Source: Microbacterium gorillae | GTDB taxonomy: Bacteria; Actinomycetota; Actinomycetes; Actinomycetales; Microbacteriaceae | Direction of reading: 5' to 3' | Assembly: GCF_000826185.2 (NCBI RefSeq) | Contig: NZ_LN648875.1 | Location: 1,439,853 to 1,503,852 of the forward strand | DNA length: 64,000 bases | In this document: positions 45,152 through 54,173 of the stretch, piece by piece | Position numbering within the stretch: position 1 is the first letter of the stretch | How the letters are laid out: each line of letters opens with the position of its first letter | Translations under genes and position numbers: made by a program | The notes under the pieces: model-generated | Databases searched by the model: none | Seen by the model: only the letters and a program-made list of their open reading frames with translations | What the model was told of the DNA's origin: nothing

Positions 45152-45433
45152 ATGCGATTCGCACAGTTCATGGCGACGCCGTTCGGACGCGGCATCCGCA
45201 TCGTGGCGGGGATCATCCTGATCGGGGCCGGCATCATCACGGTCGCCACGGGCGGTACCGCGGTGGTCGGGATCATCCTGGTCGCCGTGGGCGCACTCTT
45301 CGCCACCGTCGGGGCGCTCAACGTGTGTCCACTCGCGCTGCTGTTCCGTGGACCGTTCTCGGGCCGCGCGGCGTTGGCGGCACGGGACGCGGCGGACGGG
45401 GCGGCGCGCGAGACGTCGGCGGCGTCCGCCTGA
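45152..45433 (+). CDS. DUF2892 (YgaP-like) small membrane protein
   Basis: A 93-aa protein with two adjacent membrane helices (about residues 16-56) and the family text ATPFGRGIRIVAGIILIG with NVCPLALLF. Homologues are found alone or fused to rhodanese domains and their function is poorly known. GAAGGAGG precedes the ATG. It probably forms an operon with the Fur-family gene and is terminated by the hairpin at 45520. Confidence 0.87.
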   Translation: MRFAQFMATPFGRGIRIVAGIILIGAGIITVATGGTAVVGIILVAVGALFATVGALNVCPLALLFRGPFSGRAALAARDAADGAARETSAASA

Positions 45434-45519
45434 GGCCACCCTGGACCGGGCCGGTCGACGCGAGGGGCCGCAATCGTGGGTTCGGGACTCCTCGCGTGGA
45501 GACCCCTCGGCCCGGACGC

Positions 45520-45558
45520 GGCGGACCCGCACCATCCGAGGATGCGTGCGGGTCCGCC
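45520..45558. terminator. Bidirectional terminator between convergent genes
   Basis: GGCGGACCCGCAC and GTGCGGGTCCGCC form perfect 13-bp arms around a 13-nt loop. It lies between the DUF2892 gene and the convergent acyl-CoA synthetase and can serve both. Confidence 0.8.
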
Positions 45559-45570
45559 GTGCTCCGCGGG

Positions 45571-47511
45571 TCAGCTCATCGAGGCGCGCAGGCGCTCGGA
45601 CGCCTCGCGGATGTCGTCGATCACGGCCGGTTCCTCGATGGTGGCCGGGATCCGCACGTCCGGATCACCGTCCACGATCTGTCGGATCGTCTTGCGCAGA
45701 ACCTTCCCCGAGCGGGTCTTCGGCAGGCGGGGGACGACCACCGCGTGCCGGAACGCCGCCACGGCACCGATATCGCCGCGCACCTGGGCCACGAGTTCGT
45801 TGACGAGCTGGTCCTCGGGGATGTCCACGCCGGCCTTGAGCACCACGAAGCCGACCGGGACCTGCCCCTTCAGCTCGTCCTTGGCGCCGACCACGGCCGC
45901 CTCGGCGAGGGCCGGGTGCTCGAGCAGCGACTGCTCCATGGAGCCGGTGGACAGACGATGCCCGGCGACGTTGATGACGTCATCCGCCCGCCCCATCACG
46001 AAGACGTAGCCGTCCTCGTCGACGTAACCGGAATCACCGGTGGCGTAGTAGCCCGGGATCGCGTTCGTGTACGAGCTCTCGAAGCGCTCGTCGCCGCCCC
46101 ACAGGGTCGGCAGCGCGCCCGGCGGCAGCGGCAGTCGGATCGCGATGTTGCCCTCGGTGCCGGCCGGAACCGGCTTGCCGTTCCCGTCCAGCACCTCCAC
46201 CCGGTAGCCGGGCACCGGAACGGACGGGGAGCCGGCCTTCAGCGGCATCGGGTCGAGCCCGCGCAGGTTGGCACAGATCGCCCACCCCGTCTCGGTCTGC
46301 CACCAGTGATCGATCACCGGCTTGCCGAGAAGGTCCCCGGCCCAGCTCCAGGTCTCCGGGTCCAGTCGCTCGCCGGCGAGGAAGAAGCTGCGCAGCGCGG
46401 ACAGGTCGCGTCCGGCGGCGAACTCGCCGTCCGCGTCGACGCGGCGGATCGCGCGCAGCGCCGTGGGGGCGGTGAACAGGGCGTTCACGCGATGCTGCTC
46501 GGCCACGCGCCAGAACGCACCGGCGTCCGGCGTGCCGACCGGCTTGCCCTCGTACATGATCGTCGTCGCGCCGGCGAGCAGGGGGGCGTAGACGATGTAG
46601 CTGTGGCCGACGACCCAGCCGATGTCGCTGGCCGTGAACCAGACATCGCCCGGATCGATGTCGTAGATGTTCTTCATCGACCACTGCAGCGCGACAGCGT
46701 GTCCGCCGTTGTCCCGGACGACGCCCTTCGGGGTGCCGGTGGTTCCGGAGGTGTAGAGGATGTACAGCGGGTCCGTGGCGCGGACCGGGATCGCGGGGTA
46801 GGGCGTCGTGGGGATCGACCGGCTCGCCCAGTCCCACCACTGCGTGCCGGGGGTCGTGCCCTCGAACTCCGCCGCCGTTCCGGGGATCTCCGGGCGGTCC
46901 TTGACCACGACGGTCTCGACGCGGTGCTCGGCGGTCTCGATCGCCTCGCGCACGGTGGGCAGATACTCGATGACGCGGTTCGGCTCGATTCCGCCGGACG
47001 CGGTGATGATCACCTTCGGCCGTGCGTCATCGATGCGAACCTTCAGCTCCTTGGCCGCGAAGCCGCCGAAGACCACCGAGTGCACGGCGCCGAGACGGGC
47101 GCAGGCGAGCATGGCCACGACGGCCTGCGGGATCATCGGCATGTAGATCAGCACGCGGTCACCCTTGGCGACGCCGGCGTCGGCGAGCACGTGCGAGAAG
47201 CGCGCGACACGGCTGAGCAGGTTCTCGTAGGTGTACTCGCGCACCTTGCCGACGACGGGGGAGTCGTAGATCAGCGCGACCCGGTCACCGTGGCCGGCCA
47301 GCACGTGGCGGTCCAGCGCGTTGTAGCTGGTGTTGAGTTCGCCGTCCGGGAACCAGCGGCCGTAGGGGCCGGAGTCCGGGTCGAACGCCTGCGTCGGTTC
47401 GCGGTACCAGTCGATTCCCTGAGCGGCCTCGAGCCAGAAGCCTTCCGGGTCGGTCATGCTGCGTTCGAACGCCGCGGCATAGCGCGCGCCGGTCTGAGCG
47501 GTCGTGTTCAT
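45571..47511 (-). CDS. Acetyl/propionyl-CoA synthetase family enzyme
   Basis: A 646-aa adenylate-forming ligase that activates a short-chain acid with ATP and CoA. The AMP-binding motif is ILYTSGTTGTPKGVV. Other conserved parts are HWWQTETGW, the hinge region GYYATGDSGYVDEDGY and the C-terminal SGKVLRKTIRQI with the acetylatable Lys. Sequence style is closer to PrpE propionyl-CoA synthetase (FGGFAAKELKVRIDDA, VRDNGGHAVAL) than to classical Acs. ATG 47511 has GAGG 9 nt upstream; nearby ATG 47517 and GTG 47520 are alternatives. Confidence 0.92.
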   Translation of the reverse strand: MNTTAQTGARYAAAFERSMTDPEGFWLEAAQGIDWYREPTQAFDPDSGPYGRWFPDGELNTSYNALDRHVLAGHGDRVALIYDSPVVGKVREYTYENLLSRVARFSHVLADAGVAKGDRVLIYMPMIPQAVVAMLACARLGAVHSVVFGGFAAKELKVRIDDARPKVIITASGGIEPNRVIEYLPTVREAIETAEHRVETVVVKDRPEIPGTAAEFEGTTPGTQWWDWASRSIPTTPYPAIPVRATDPLYILYTSGTTGTPKGVVRDNGGHAVALQWSMKNIYDIDPGDVWFTASDIGWVVGHSYIVYAPLLAGATTIMYEGKPVGTPDAGAFWRVAEQHRVNALFTAPTALRAIRRVDADGEFAAGRDLSALRSFFLAGERLDPETWSWAGDLLGKPVIDHWWQTETGWAICANLRGLDPMPLKAGSPSVPVPGYRVEVLDGNGKPVPAGTEGNIAIRLPLPPGALPTLWGGDERFESSYTNAIPGYYATGDSGYVDEDGYVFVMGRADDVINVAGHRLSTGSMEQSLLEHPALAEAAVVGAKDELKGQVPVGFVVLKAGVDIPEDQLVNELVAQVRGDIGAVAAFRHAVVVPRLPKTRSGKVLRKTIRQIVDGDPDVRIPATIEEPAVIDDIREASERLRASMS

Positions 47512-47624
47512 CTCCATCACCCTCGATCTCGACGTGAAACGTGGGGCGATTCAAGCACACCCCTCGGCGCTGTGTATCCATACAGGCGGTATCGACAGGG
47601 TCGAGTACCGACTTTCGGGGGTAA

Positions 47625-47643
47625 GTACATGCACAATGTATAC
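47625..47643. promoter_or_regulatory. Inverted repeat between the synthetase and phosphatase genes
   Basis: GTACAT and ATGTATAC flank GCACA in an AT-rich patch upstream of the divergent acyl-CoA synthetase and phosphatase genes. It may be an operator of the GntR type for the synthetase. No cognate regulator is adjacent. Confidence 0.35.
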
Positions 47644-47723
47644 GCTGTCCCGCCCCACACGAAGCGGGCACGCGATGCGGTCAAGCGATGCGCGAGCGCG
47701 CCCGCGATCGATAGCGTGGCGTC

Positions 47724-48494
47724 ATGACACTGCAGCTGGATTCGATCGACAACTTCCGCGACGTCGCCGGAGACCCGCCGTACACGGCGGGCGCCACGCG
47801 TCTGCGGCCGGGAGTGGTCTGGCGCTCGTCCGCGCTCACGCTCGATGACGCCGATCAGGCGGCCCTCGAGGCGCTCGAACCGGCACTCGTGATCGACCTG
47901 CGCTCCGCGGCCGAGATCGCGCAAGCCCCGGACGTCGACGTCCGCGGCGCGGTGACGGCGCGCGTCGACATCATCGGCGAGGCGGAGGACTCGCGCCTGC
48001 TGGATGCGTCCCGAGCGGGCGGACTCGGCGCCGTCGGGCTGGCGGAGGAGCACGATGTCGGGCTCCTGATGTACCGGACCTTCGTCACCGACCCCGGGGC
48101 CGCGCGTGCGTTCGGTCGAGCGGCGCGCATGATCGCGGACGCTCCGGGTCCGGTCGTCATGCACTGCACCGCCGGGAAGGACCGCACCGGTTGGTTGGCT
48201 GCGGTCGTGCAGACCGTGGCCGGCGTTTCGGACGAGGACGTGATGCGGGACTACCTGCTCAGCAATGAGCGGTTGGCACGGGTCATCGCGCGGCTGCGCG
48301 AGCAGATCGAGGCGGCGGTCGGGCCGGAGAAGGCCGCCGCGTTCGCGGGCCTTCTCGGGGTCGCACCGCGCTTCCTCGACGCCGCGCGAGCCGCGGTCGC
48401 CGAGCAGTACGGTGACATGCGCGGCTACCTGCGCGACGGCGGCGGGCTCTCCGACGCCGACATCGATCGACTGGTGGCTCGCATCACCGTCTGA
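47724..48494 (+). CDS. Tyrosine/serine protein phosphatase, PtpB-like
   Basis: A 256-aa phosphatase. The P-loop reads HCTAGKDRTGW (about residues 153-163) with the catalytic Cys followed by AGKDR, typical of the atypical dual-specificity family that includes mycobacterial PtpB. The N-terminal NFRDVAG motif is also conserved. TAGCGT ends 6 nt before ATG, so the gene is probably leaderless. Its substrate may be a phosphoprotein or phosphoinositide. Confidence 0.9.
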   Translation: MTLQLDSIDNFRDVAGDPPYTAGATRLRPGVVWRSSALTLDDADQAALEALEPALVIDLRSAAEIAQAPDVDVRGAVTARVDIIGEAEDSRLLDASRAGGLGAVGLAEEHDVGLLMYRTFVTDPGAARAFGRAARMIADAPGPVVMHCTAGKDRTGWLAAVVQTVAGVSDEDVMRDYLLSNERLARVIARLREQIEAAVGPEKAAAFAGLLGVAPRFLDAARAAVAEQYGDMRGYLRDGGGLSDADIDRLVARITV

Positions 48495-48555
48495 GTCGCT
48501 TCCGCTTCCCTCACCTCTGCAGCGTCACTCCCGCCGGGAACAGGAGGGCGTCGGG

Positions 48556-49152
48556 TCAGGAGCGAGGGTCGATGCCGAGCGCCAGATCGATGCCGTCGAA
48601 GTAGGCGTCCTGGTCGAAGTCGTCCAGCATCGCGCTGAACAGGATGAAGCCGGGACCGAAGCTCGCGATCGCGAGGGCGACGCGGGCGGACCAGTCCGCG
48701 GAATCCGGCACGCGGCCCGGATTCTGCGCGCCCCACATCTCGAGCGCCTCGCGGATCGTGCCGCGGAGGCGCTCGAAGACCTCGTGCACGGTGCTGCGGA
48801 TGCTCGGGTCCATCGTCGCCTCCGCCCACAGCTGCACGAGGATCTTCGGTGGAACCTCCTTCGACACGGCGGTGAAGAAGGAGCGGATCACCTCGGACGG
48901 GCGCGGGGCCTGGCCCTCCGCCGCCTCGCGCAGCGCGCGACCCCGCTCGCCGAGCACGCGCTCGGCCGCCGCGCGCAGGAGATCCTGTTTGCCGCTGAAG
49001 TAGCCGTAGATCGCCCCGGCGGACAGTCCGGACTCGGCGATGACGTCCGCCATGGAGGTTCGCGCGTAGCCGTTGCGCGCGAACGCCCGCAGCGCGGCTT
49101 CGATGATCTCTCCGCGTCGCGCGGCTCGGTGCTCGTCCGTCACCTTCGGCAT
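48556..49152 (-). CDS. TetR-family repressor
   Basis: A 198-aa regulator. The N-terminal helix-turn-helix is RTSMADVIAESGLSAGAIYGYFSGK (about residues 31-55). The ligand domain follows. It is divergent from the membrane-protein gene at 49233 across 80 bp, which contains the palindrome AACGAATATTCGTT. It is therefore the likely repressor of that gene. Confidence 0.9.
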   Translation of the reverse strand: MPKVTDEHRAARRGEIIEAALRAFARNGYARTSMADVIAESGLSAGAIYGYFSGKQDLLRAAAERVLGERGRALREAAEGQAPRPSEVIRSFFTAVSKEVPPKILVQLWAEATMDPSIRSTVHEVFERLRGTIREALEMWGAQNPGRVPDSADWSARVALAIASFGPGFILFSAMLDDFDQDAYFDGIDLALGIDPRS

Positions 49153-49200
49153 GTCGACCTCCCCGTGTTGACAACTCTAACCGCCCCGCGCACAATACAG

Positions 49201-49214
49201 AACGAATATTCGTT
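49201..49214. promoter_or_regulatory. TetR operator
   Basis: AACGAATATTCGTT is a perfect 14-bp palindrome in the gap between the TetR gene and the divergent membrane-protein gene. It lies 19 bp before the latter start and should block its transcription when bound. Confidence 0.75.
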
Positions 49215-49232
49215 TTTCTAAAGAAGGTGTCC

Positions 49233-50435
49233 ATGTCGTCGTCCGGCTCCGCGTCCGATACGCGTTTCCACACTCCCCTGGCGCGCGTGCTCGCCATCGC
49301 TGTCGCCCTCTCTGTCGTGGTGGGGGTCGTCCTGCTCGCCTTCGCGTGGCCGAGCGTCACCGCCTCACCGAAGGACATCCCGGTCGGCGTGGTCGGTCCC
49401 GCCGCACAGCTCGACACCGTGAAGAAGCAGGTCGCCGACAAGGCTGACGGTGCCGTCAAGCTCACCGAATACGATGACCGCGCAGCGGCCGTGACGGCGA
49501 TCGAGAAGCGGGACGTGTACGGGGCTATCGTGCTCGGCACCGAGGCGACCGACGCCCCGGAGGTCCTGATCGCGACCGCCGCGAACTCCTCGATCGCGCA
49601 GATGCTGCAGGGCATCGCCACGCAACTGCAGGCGGGCATCGACGCACAGATCCGAACGCAGGTCGAGGCGGGTGTCGCGCAGGCGCAGGAGAAAGCCGCC
49701 GAGCAGATGAAGACGGTGCTGCAGCAGGCGCTCGCGGCCGCGGCCGCCGGGCGGCAGCCGACGATCCCGGACACCGGAGCCGCCGGCACCCCGTTCACGA
49801 TTCCGACGGTCACGGTGAAGGTCACGGACGTGGTCCCGCTCGCGGACACCGACGAGCGGGGCACCGGTCTCGCCGTCGCCGCATTCCCGCTCGTCCTGGG
49901 TGGACTCCTCGGCGGCGTCCTGCTGTCGCTGCTGGTCAAGGGCGCGTGGCGTCGGCTCTTCGGCGTCGTCGTGTATTCGGCGGTCGCCGGATTCCTCCTC
50001 GCCGGTGTGCTGCAAGGCTGGTTCGGTGCGCTGCAGGGCTCGTACCTCGTCAACGCGCTCGCCCTGGCGCTCGCGGTCGGCGCGATCTCGGCCACGGTGA
50101 CGGGACTGTACGGTCTGATCGGCAAGGTGGGCATCCCGCTCGGCGCCGTTGTCATGATGCTGTTCGCGAACCCCCTGTCCGCGGCGACCGTGCCGGTGGA
50201 GTTCTTGCTTCGGCCGTGGGGTGCGATCGGTCAGGCGTTCCCGCCCGGAGCGGCCGGTACGCTGCTGCGTGATCTGTCCTACTTCCCGGACGCGGACACC
50301 TCCGGTCCGTGGACGGTTCTCGTGATCTGGACCGTCGCGGGTCTCGTGCTCACCGTGCTCGCCGGTATTCGCGAGCACCGGGCCGCCCGTGTCGCCGTCA
50401 CGGCGAGTGCGGCACCGGAAGCCGTCGCCGCCTGA
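49233..50435 (+). CDS. ABC-2/YhgE-like membrane protein
   Basis: A 400-aa protein. One N-terminal membrane helix (about residues 17-38) is followed by a ~170-residue external region containing helical Gln-rich text (QLQAGIDAQIRTQVEAGVAQAQEKAAEQM). Five to six C-terminal helices start near 210. This layout resembles YhgE/Pip and ABC-2 transporter permease proteins, without an ATPase. GAAGG precedes ATG 49233. Control by the divergent TetR protein suggests a role in export or drug response. Confidence 0.8.
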   Translation: MSSSGSASDTRFHTPLARVLAIAVALSVVVGVVLLAFAWPSVTASPKDIPVGVVGPAAQLDTVKKQVADKADGAVKLTEYDDRAAAVTAIEKRDVYGAIVLGTEATDAPEVLIATAANSSIAQMLQGIATQLQAGIDAQIRTQVEAGVAQAQEKAAEQMKTVLQQALAAAAAGRQPTIPDTGAAGTPFTIPTVTVKVTDVVPLADTDERGTGLAVAAFPLVLGGLLGGVLLSLLVKGAWRRLFGVVVYSAVAGFLLAGVLQGWFGALQGSYLVNALALALAVGAISATVTGLYGLIGKVGIPLGAVVMMLFANPLSAATVPVEFLLRPWGAIGQAFPPGAAGTLLRDLSYFPDADTSGPWTVLVIWTVAGLVLTVLAGIREHRAARVAVTASAAPEAVAA

Positions 50436-50440
50436 CCCGT

Positions 50441-50496
50441 GTCGCTCCCGCGATCTGCACTTCCACACGCCGGGATCTGCCGATCGTGGGAGCGAC
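50441..50496. repeat. REP-like imperfect inverted repeat
   Basis: GTCGCTCCCGCGATC (50441-50455) pairs with GATCGTGGGAGCGAC (50482-50496), with one mismatch. A third GGGAGCGA core is at 50550-50557, next to the TetR stop. It lies between convergent genes, where it may act as a terminator or be a dispersed intergenic repeat. Confidence 0.5.
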
Positions 50497-50559
50497 CCTG
50501 CGCTCGCTCTCGCTGGAGGCAGTTCCGGACCCCGGAAAGTGTCGGAGGTGGGAGCGAGG

Positions 50560-51132
50560 TCAGTCGGTGGTGATGCCGTGCAGCAGGGATCCCACGATGG
50601 CGTCGATGTGGGCTGTGGTGAGCGGGCGGCCCTGCAGCGCTGAATAGGACGTGATGGCGAGCAGGACGTCCGCCAGGGCCGTGGCGTCCGTGTCGGAACG
50701 CACCTCGCCGACCGCCTTCGCCGCTTCGATGCGTCGCGCGACGGCGGCGACGATCGGTCCGGCGAAGCGGCGGTTCAGTGACTCACCAACCGTGGGGTTG
50801 GTCGCCGTCACCGCGATGAGGGCACGGGCCAGTTGCGTGTTGGCGGTCATGGCCAGGTGATCCGTGGACATCGAGAGCCAATTGCGCAGGTCCGCTGAGA
50901 GATCATCGGTCGTCGCGAGGGCATCCGTGAAACCCGGCAGTTCGCCCTCGAGCAGTGCTTCGCCGAGGATCTCGGCCTTCGACGGCCACCAGCGATAGAT
51001 CGTCTGCTTCGACACCCCGGCGCTCGCGGCGATCCCCTCCACGGTGATCGCGTCGTATCCGTCGCGCGCCAGCATCGTCCGCATCGCGCCGAGCACGGCC
51101 TGACGGGCTTTTTCACTGCGTGGACGGGCCAT
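50560..51132 (-). CDS. TetR-family repressor
   Basis: A 190-aa regulator. The helix-turn-helix reads ITVEGIAASAGVSKQTIYRWWPSK (about residues 27-50) and is of the TetR_C_11-like type (KQTIYRWW). ATG 51132 starts the typical MARPRSEKAR segment; a longer frame upstream is rejected. It is divergent from the SDR gene at 51228 and faces the CGCAACGTTGCG palindrome, the likely operator. Confidence 0.9.
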   Translation of the reverse strand: MARPRSEKARQAVLGAMRTMLARDGYDAITVEGIAASAGVSKQTIYRWWPSKAEILGEALLEGELPGFTDALATTDDLSADLRNWLSMSTDHLAMTANTQLARALIAVTATNPTVGESLNRRFAGPIVAAVARRIEAAKAVGEVRSDTDATALADVLLAITSYSALQGRPLTTAHIDAIVGSLLHGITTD

Positions 51133-51170
51133 TGCTCCAGGGTAGTCCTGTACACTCGAAGATAAGTGGA

Positions 51171-51182
51171 CGCAACGTTGCG
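51171..51182. promoter_or_regulatory. TetR operator before the SDR gene
   Basis: CGCAACGTTGCG is a perfect 12-bp palindrome in the 95-bp divergent gap. It contains the AACGTT core and lies 46 bp before the SDR start. The TetR protein encoded at 50560-51132 is the obvious candidate ligand. Confidence 0.68.
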
Positions 51183-51227
51183 TAACTTCTCGGCGGGTAC
51201 CCCCGCCCCTGTCCGAAGGAGATTCAG

Positions 51228-52229
51228 ATGGCACTGACCGCACAATCCAGCATCGGCGACTGGCTCGATGACCCCACCGGAGGTGAGCTCATCCGCGGAC
51301 TGCTGGCGCAGACCGGAGCGAATCCGGACCAGCTCGCGCCCGTTCGCAACCTGCCCCTGCAGCAGCTCGTCGTGATGAGCCAGGGCGCGATGCCGCAGTC
51401 CGTCGTGGATGACCTCGTCCGCGCCGCCAACGGCGGCGAGATTCCGGAGGACGACGCGTCCGCCGGGTGGAACGAGCAGGTCACCGCGGGCCGCTTCGCA
51501 GGCAAGACCGTGATCGTCACCGGCGCCGCGTCCGGCATCGGGCGCGCGACCGCGTCGCGCATCGCTCGTGAGGGCGGCCGTGTCGTGGCCGTCGACATCG
51601 CCGCTGACAAGCTCGACGCCTTCAAGAACGCACTGCCGGACGCCGACATCGTCACCGTTGCCGGCGACCTCACCGAGCAGGAGTCCGTGGACGCCGTCGT
51701 GGCCGCCGCGGGCGAGCGCATCGACGGTCTCGCGAACGTCGCCGGCATCAACGACGACTTCTCGCCCGCGGGCGAGACCAGCGACGCCACCTGGGACCGC
51801 GTCATCGCGATCAACCTGACCGCGCCGTTCAAGCTCATGCGCGCGGTGCTTCCGGCGATGACCGCGGCCGGCCGCGGCTCGATCCTGAACGTCACGAGCG
51901 AGGCGGGCCTGCGGGGCAACGCATCCGGCAACGCGTACACGTCCTCCAAGCACGGCGTGGTGGGTATGACCAAGTCCGCGGCGTTCATGTACGGCCCGCA
52001 GGGCATCCGCGTGAACGCCGTCGCCCCGGGCGGAGTCGCCACCGGCATCCCGATGCCGCCGAACATGTCGCAGGCCGGCTCCGCTCGCCTGGCGCCGTTC
52101 CAGGGCGCGATCCCCACGATCGCGACCGCGGAGGAGCTCGCCGCGTCGATCACGTTCCTGCTCTCGGACGACTCCGTCAACATCAACGGCGCCATCCTCG
52201 CGTCGGACGGCGGCTGGTCCGTGCAGTGA
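51228..52229 (+). CDS. Short-chain dehydrogenase with an N-terminal extension
   Basis: A 333-aa SDR. The first ~85 residues form a helical extension not found in classical SDRs (SSIGDWLDDPTGGELIRGLL). The dehydrogenase core then has VTGAASGIGR, NVAGI, and the catalytic YTSSKHGVV, ending with the usual GGWSVQ. Similar extensions occur in SDRs encoded beside beta-glucosidase genes. GAAGGAG precedes the ATG. Probably repressed by the divergent TetR protein. Confidence 0.88.
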   Translation: MALTAQSSIGDWLDDPTGGELIRGLLAQTGANPDQLAPVRNLPLQQLVVMSQGAMPQSVVDDLVRAANGGEIPEDDASAGWNEQVTAGRFAGKTVIVTGAASGIGRATASRIAREGGRVVAVDIAADKLDAFKNALPDADIVTVAGDLTEQESVDAVVAAAGERIDGLANVAGINDDFSPAGETSDATWDRVIAINLTAPFKLMRAVLPAMTAAGRGSILNVTSEAGLRGNASGNAYTSSKHGVVGMTKSAAFMYGPQGIRVNAVAPGGVATGIPMPPNMSQAGSARLAPFQGAIPTIATAEELAASITFLLSDDSVNINGAILASDGGWSVQ

Positions 52230-52240
52230 CCTCGCACTGA

Positions 52241-52275
52241 CGAGGGGGCGCCGGACCGAGTCCGGCGCCCCCTCG
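52241..52275. terminator. Bidirectional terminator
   Basis: CGAGGGGGCGCCGGAC and GTCCGGCGCCCCCTCG form perfect 16-bp arms with a 3-nt loop. It lies between the SDR and the convergent 6-phosphogluconate dehydrogenase gene and can end both transcripts. Confidence 0.88.
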
Positions 52276-52285
52276 TCGTGGTGCG

Positions 52286-53347
52286 TCAGCTCTCCGGTTT
52301 GTCGGCCTTCTTGCCACCGGCTTCCAGCACGTCACCTGCGGGAAGCTCCTGGTGGCCACCGAACTGCTGGCGCATGGCGGAGAGCAGCTGGTTGGCGAAG
52401 TGGTCCTCGCCGCGGGAGGCGAAGCGCTCGAACAGCGCCGCCGCCAGCACCGGAGCGGGAACGCCCACATCGACGGCGGCCTTCACCGTCCACCGTCCCT
52501 CACCCGAATCGGACACTCGTCCGGCGAGGCCGTCCAGCTCCGGATTCTGCTCCAGCGCCGCGGCGGTGAGATCCAGCAGCCAGGACGAGACGACCGAACC
52601 GCGACGCCAGAGTTCGGCGACCTTCGGCACGGGAATGTCGAACTGGTAGTACTGCGGCTCCTCCAGCGGGGCGACCTCGGCGGAGTGCTCGGTCTCGTCC
52701 TTTCCCGCATCGGCGTGCTCGAGGATGTTCAGTCCCTCCGCGAACGCCGCCATGATGCCGTATTCGATGCCGTTGTGGACCATCTTCACGAAGTGACCCG
52801 CCCCGGTCGGTCCGCAGTGCAGGTAGCCCATCTCCTCGGGGCTGAGGGGTCCGGAACGGCCGGGTGTGCGCTCCAGGTCGCCGGCTCCCGGTGCGATCGT
52901 CCGCAGGATCGGGTCGATGTGCGCGACGGCGTCGTCCGGTCCACCGATCATCAGGCAGTAGCCGCGGTCCAGGCCGAACACGCCACCCGAGGTGCCGATG
53001 TCGATGTAGCTCAATCCGTCCTTGGCGTACTTCGCGCCTCGGCGGACATCGTCGCGGTAGTTCGAGTTGCCGCCGTCGATGATGATGTCGCCGGGCGACA
53101 TCAGTGCGGCGAACTGCTCGACGACCTGGCCGGTGAGTCCGGCCGGGATCATGAACCAGCTCACCCGCGGCGTCCGCAGTGCCGCGACGAACTCCTCGGG
53201 CGTCTTCGTGCCGGTGGCGCCTTCCGCCGCCAGTGCGTCCACGGAGTCCGCGTTCACGTCGTAGACGACGCACTCGTGACCGCCGCGCATCAGGCGGCGC
53301 ACGATGTTGGCACCCATCCGGCCGAGGCCGACCATTCCGATCTGCAT
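52286..53347 (-). CDS. gnd: 6-phosphogluconate dehydrogenase, decarboxylating (GndA-like)
   Basis: A 353-aa NAD(P)-dependent enzyme of the oxidative pentose phosphate pathway, which converts 6-phosphogluconate to ribulose 5-phosphate. The Rossmann motif is GMVGLGRMGANIV. The substrate-binding text DGGNSNYRDD and the catalytic Lys/His region GHFVKMVHNGIEYG are intact. The length matches the short, GndA/YqeC-like type rather than the 470-aa type. GAAAGGGGACAGG precedes the ATG. The C-terminus ends in a short Lys-rich tail. Confidence 0.92.
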   Translation of the reverse strand: MQIGMVGLGRMGANIVRRLMRGGHECVVYDVNADSVDALAAEGATGTKTPEEFVAALRTPRVSWFMIPAGLTGQVVEQFAALMSPGDIIIDGGNSNYRDDVRRGAKYAKDGLSYIDIGTSGGVFGLDRGYCLMIGGPDDAVAHIDPILRTIAPGAGDLERTPGRSGPLSPEEMGYLHCGPTGAGHFVKMVHNGIEYGIMAAFAEGLNILEHADAGKDETEHSAEVAPLEEPQYYQFDIPVPKVAELWRRGSVVSSWLLDLTAAALEQNPELDGLAGRVSDSGEGRWTVKAAVDVGVPAPVLAAALFERFASRGEDHFANQLLSAMRQQFGGHQELPAGDVLEAGGKKADKPES

Positions 53348-53489
53348 CCTGTCCCCTTTCAGACGTACCCATCTTGCTCCGCTTCGGAGCGCTGTGGGTG
53401 CTCGCGCGTGCACGACGTTCTCCCATCCGCCCCCCAGCGCACCGGACGATAGACTGAGTGGGTCCGCGCCTGCCGTTCTGAGGAGAGCC

Positions 53490-54173
53490 ATGCCTGCCGC
53501 CTCGACCCCGACGTACACCGTCCGTCATGTCGCGCTCGCTCGTGCTCTGTTCGCGGCCATCGCCGCGATCATGATCACCTTCACGTCGGACCATTCCGCC
53601 GCCGTCGGGCTGTCGGTGTTCGGCGGTTTCGCCATCGCCACGGCGCTGGTCTGGGGGCTCGCGGTCTGGCTGGTCTATCCGGCCGGCCGCCGGACCGCGC
53701 CGATCCTGCTGGCCCTGATCTCCTTCGTCGCCGGCATGGTCGCCAGTGCACCGCTGCTGCGGCACGATGTGACGTTCTTCGTCGTGGTGATCTCGTGGGC
53801 GGCTCTGAGTGGCCTCGTCGAGCTGATCTGGGGGCTGCGCGAGCGCCGCATCGATGCGCTTCGCCCGCAGGCTCGCGATGCCGTGACGCTCGGTGTGATC
53901 ACGCTCGTCCTGACCGCCGCGACGGCCGTGGTCCCGGTGGGGTACGACCTGCCGTACTACGTCAAGGACGCCGATCAGGAGTTCTCGCTCACCGGCATCA
54001 TCATCGCGGTGGGCATCTTCGGTGGCTATGCCGCCGTCATCGCCGTGTACGAGGCGATCAGTGGTTTCTCGCCCCAGCGTCCGGCCGCGGTCCCCGCAGC
54101 CGACGGCGTCACGGCGGCGGACATCAGCGCGACCCACTCCGCCGCGCTTTCCGGGAAGGCGGACAATGACTGA
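53490..54173 (+). CDS. Multi-spanning membrane protein of unknown function
   Basis: A 227-aa protein with about six predicted membrane helices and a cytoplasmic loop rich in Arg/Glu (LRERRIDALRPQARDAV). Its pattern is similar to HdeD/DUF308-like proteins seen in actinobacteria. AGGAGAG precedes the ATG. It overlaps the next small membrane-protein gene by 8 bp, which suggests that the two function together. Confidence 0.75.
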   Translation: MPAASTPTYTVRHVALARALFAAIAAIMITFTSDHSAAVGLSVFGGFAIATALVWGLAVWLVYPAGRRTAPILLALISFVAGMVASAPLLRHDVTFFVVVISWAALSGLVELIWGLRERRIDALRPQARDAVTLGVITLVLTAATAVVPVGYDLPYYVKDADQEFSLTGIIIAVGIFGGYAAVIAVYEAISGFSPQRPAAVPAADGVTAADISATHSAALSGKADND

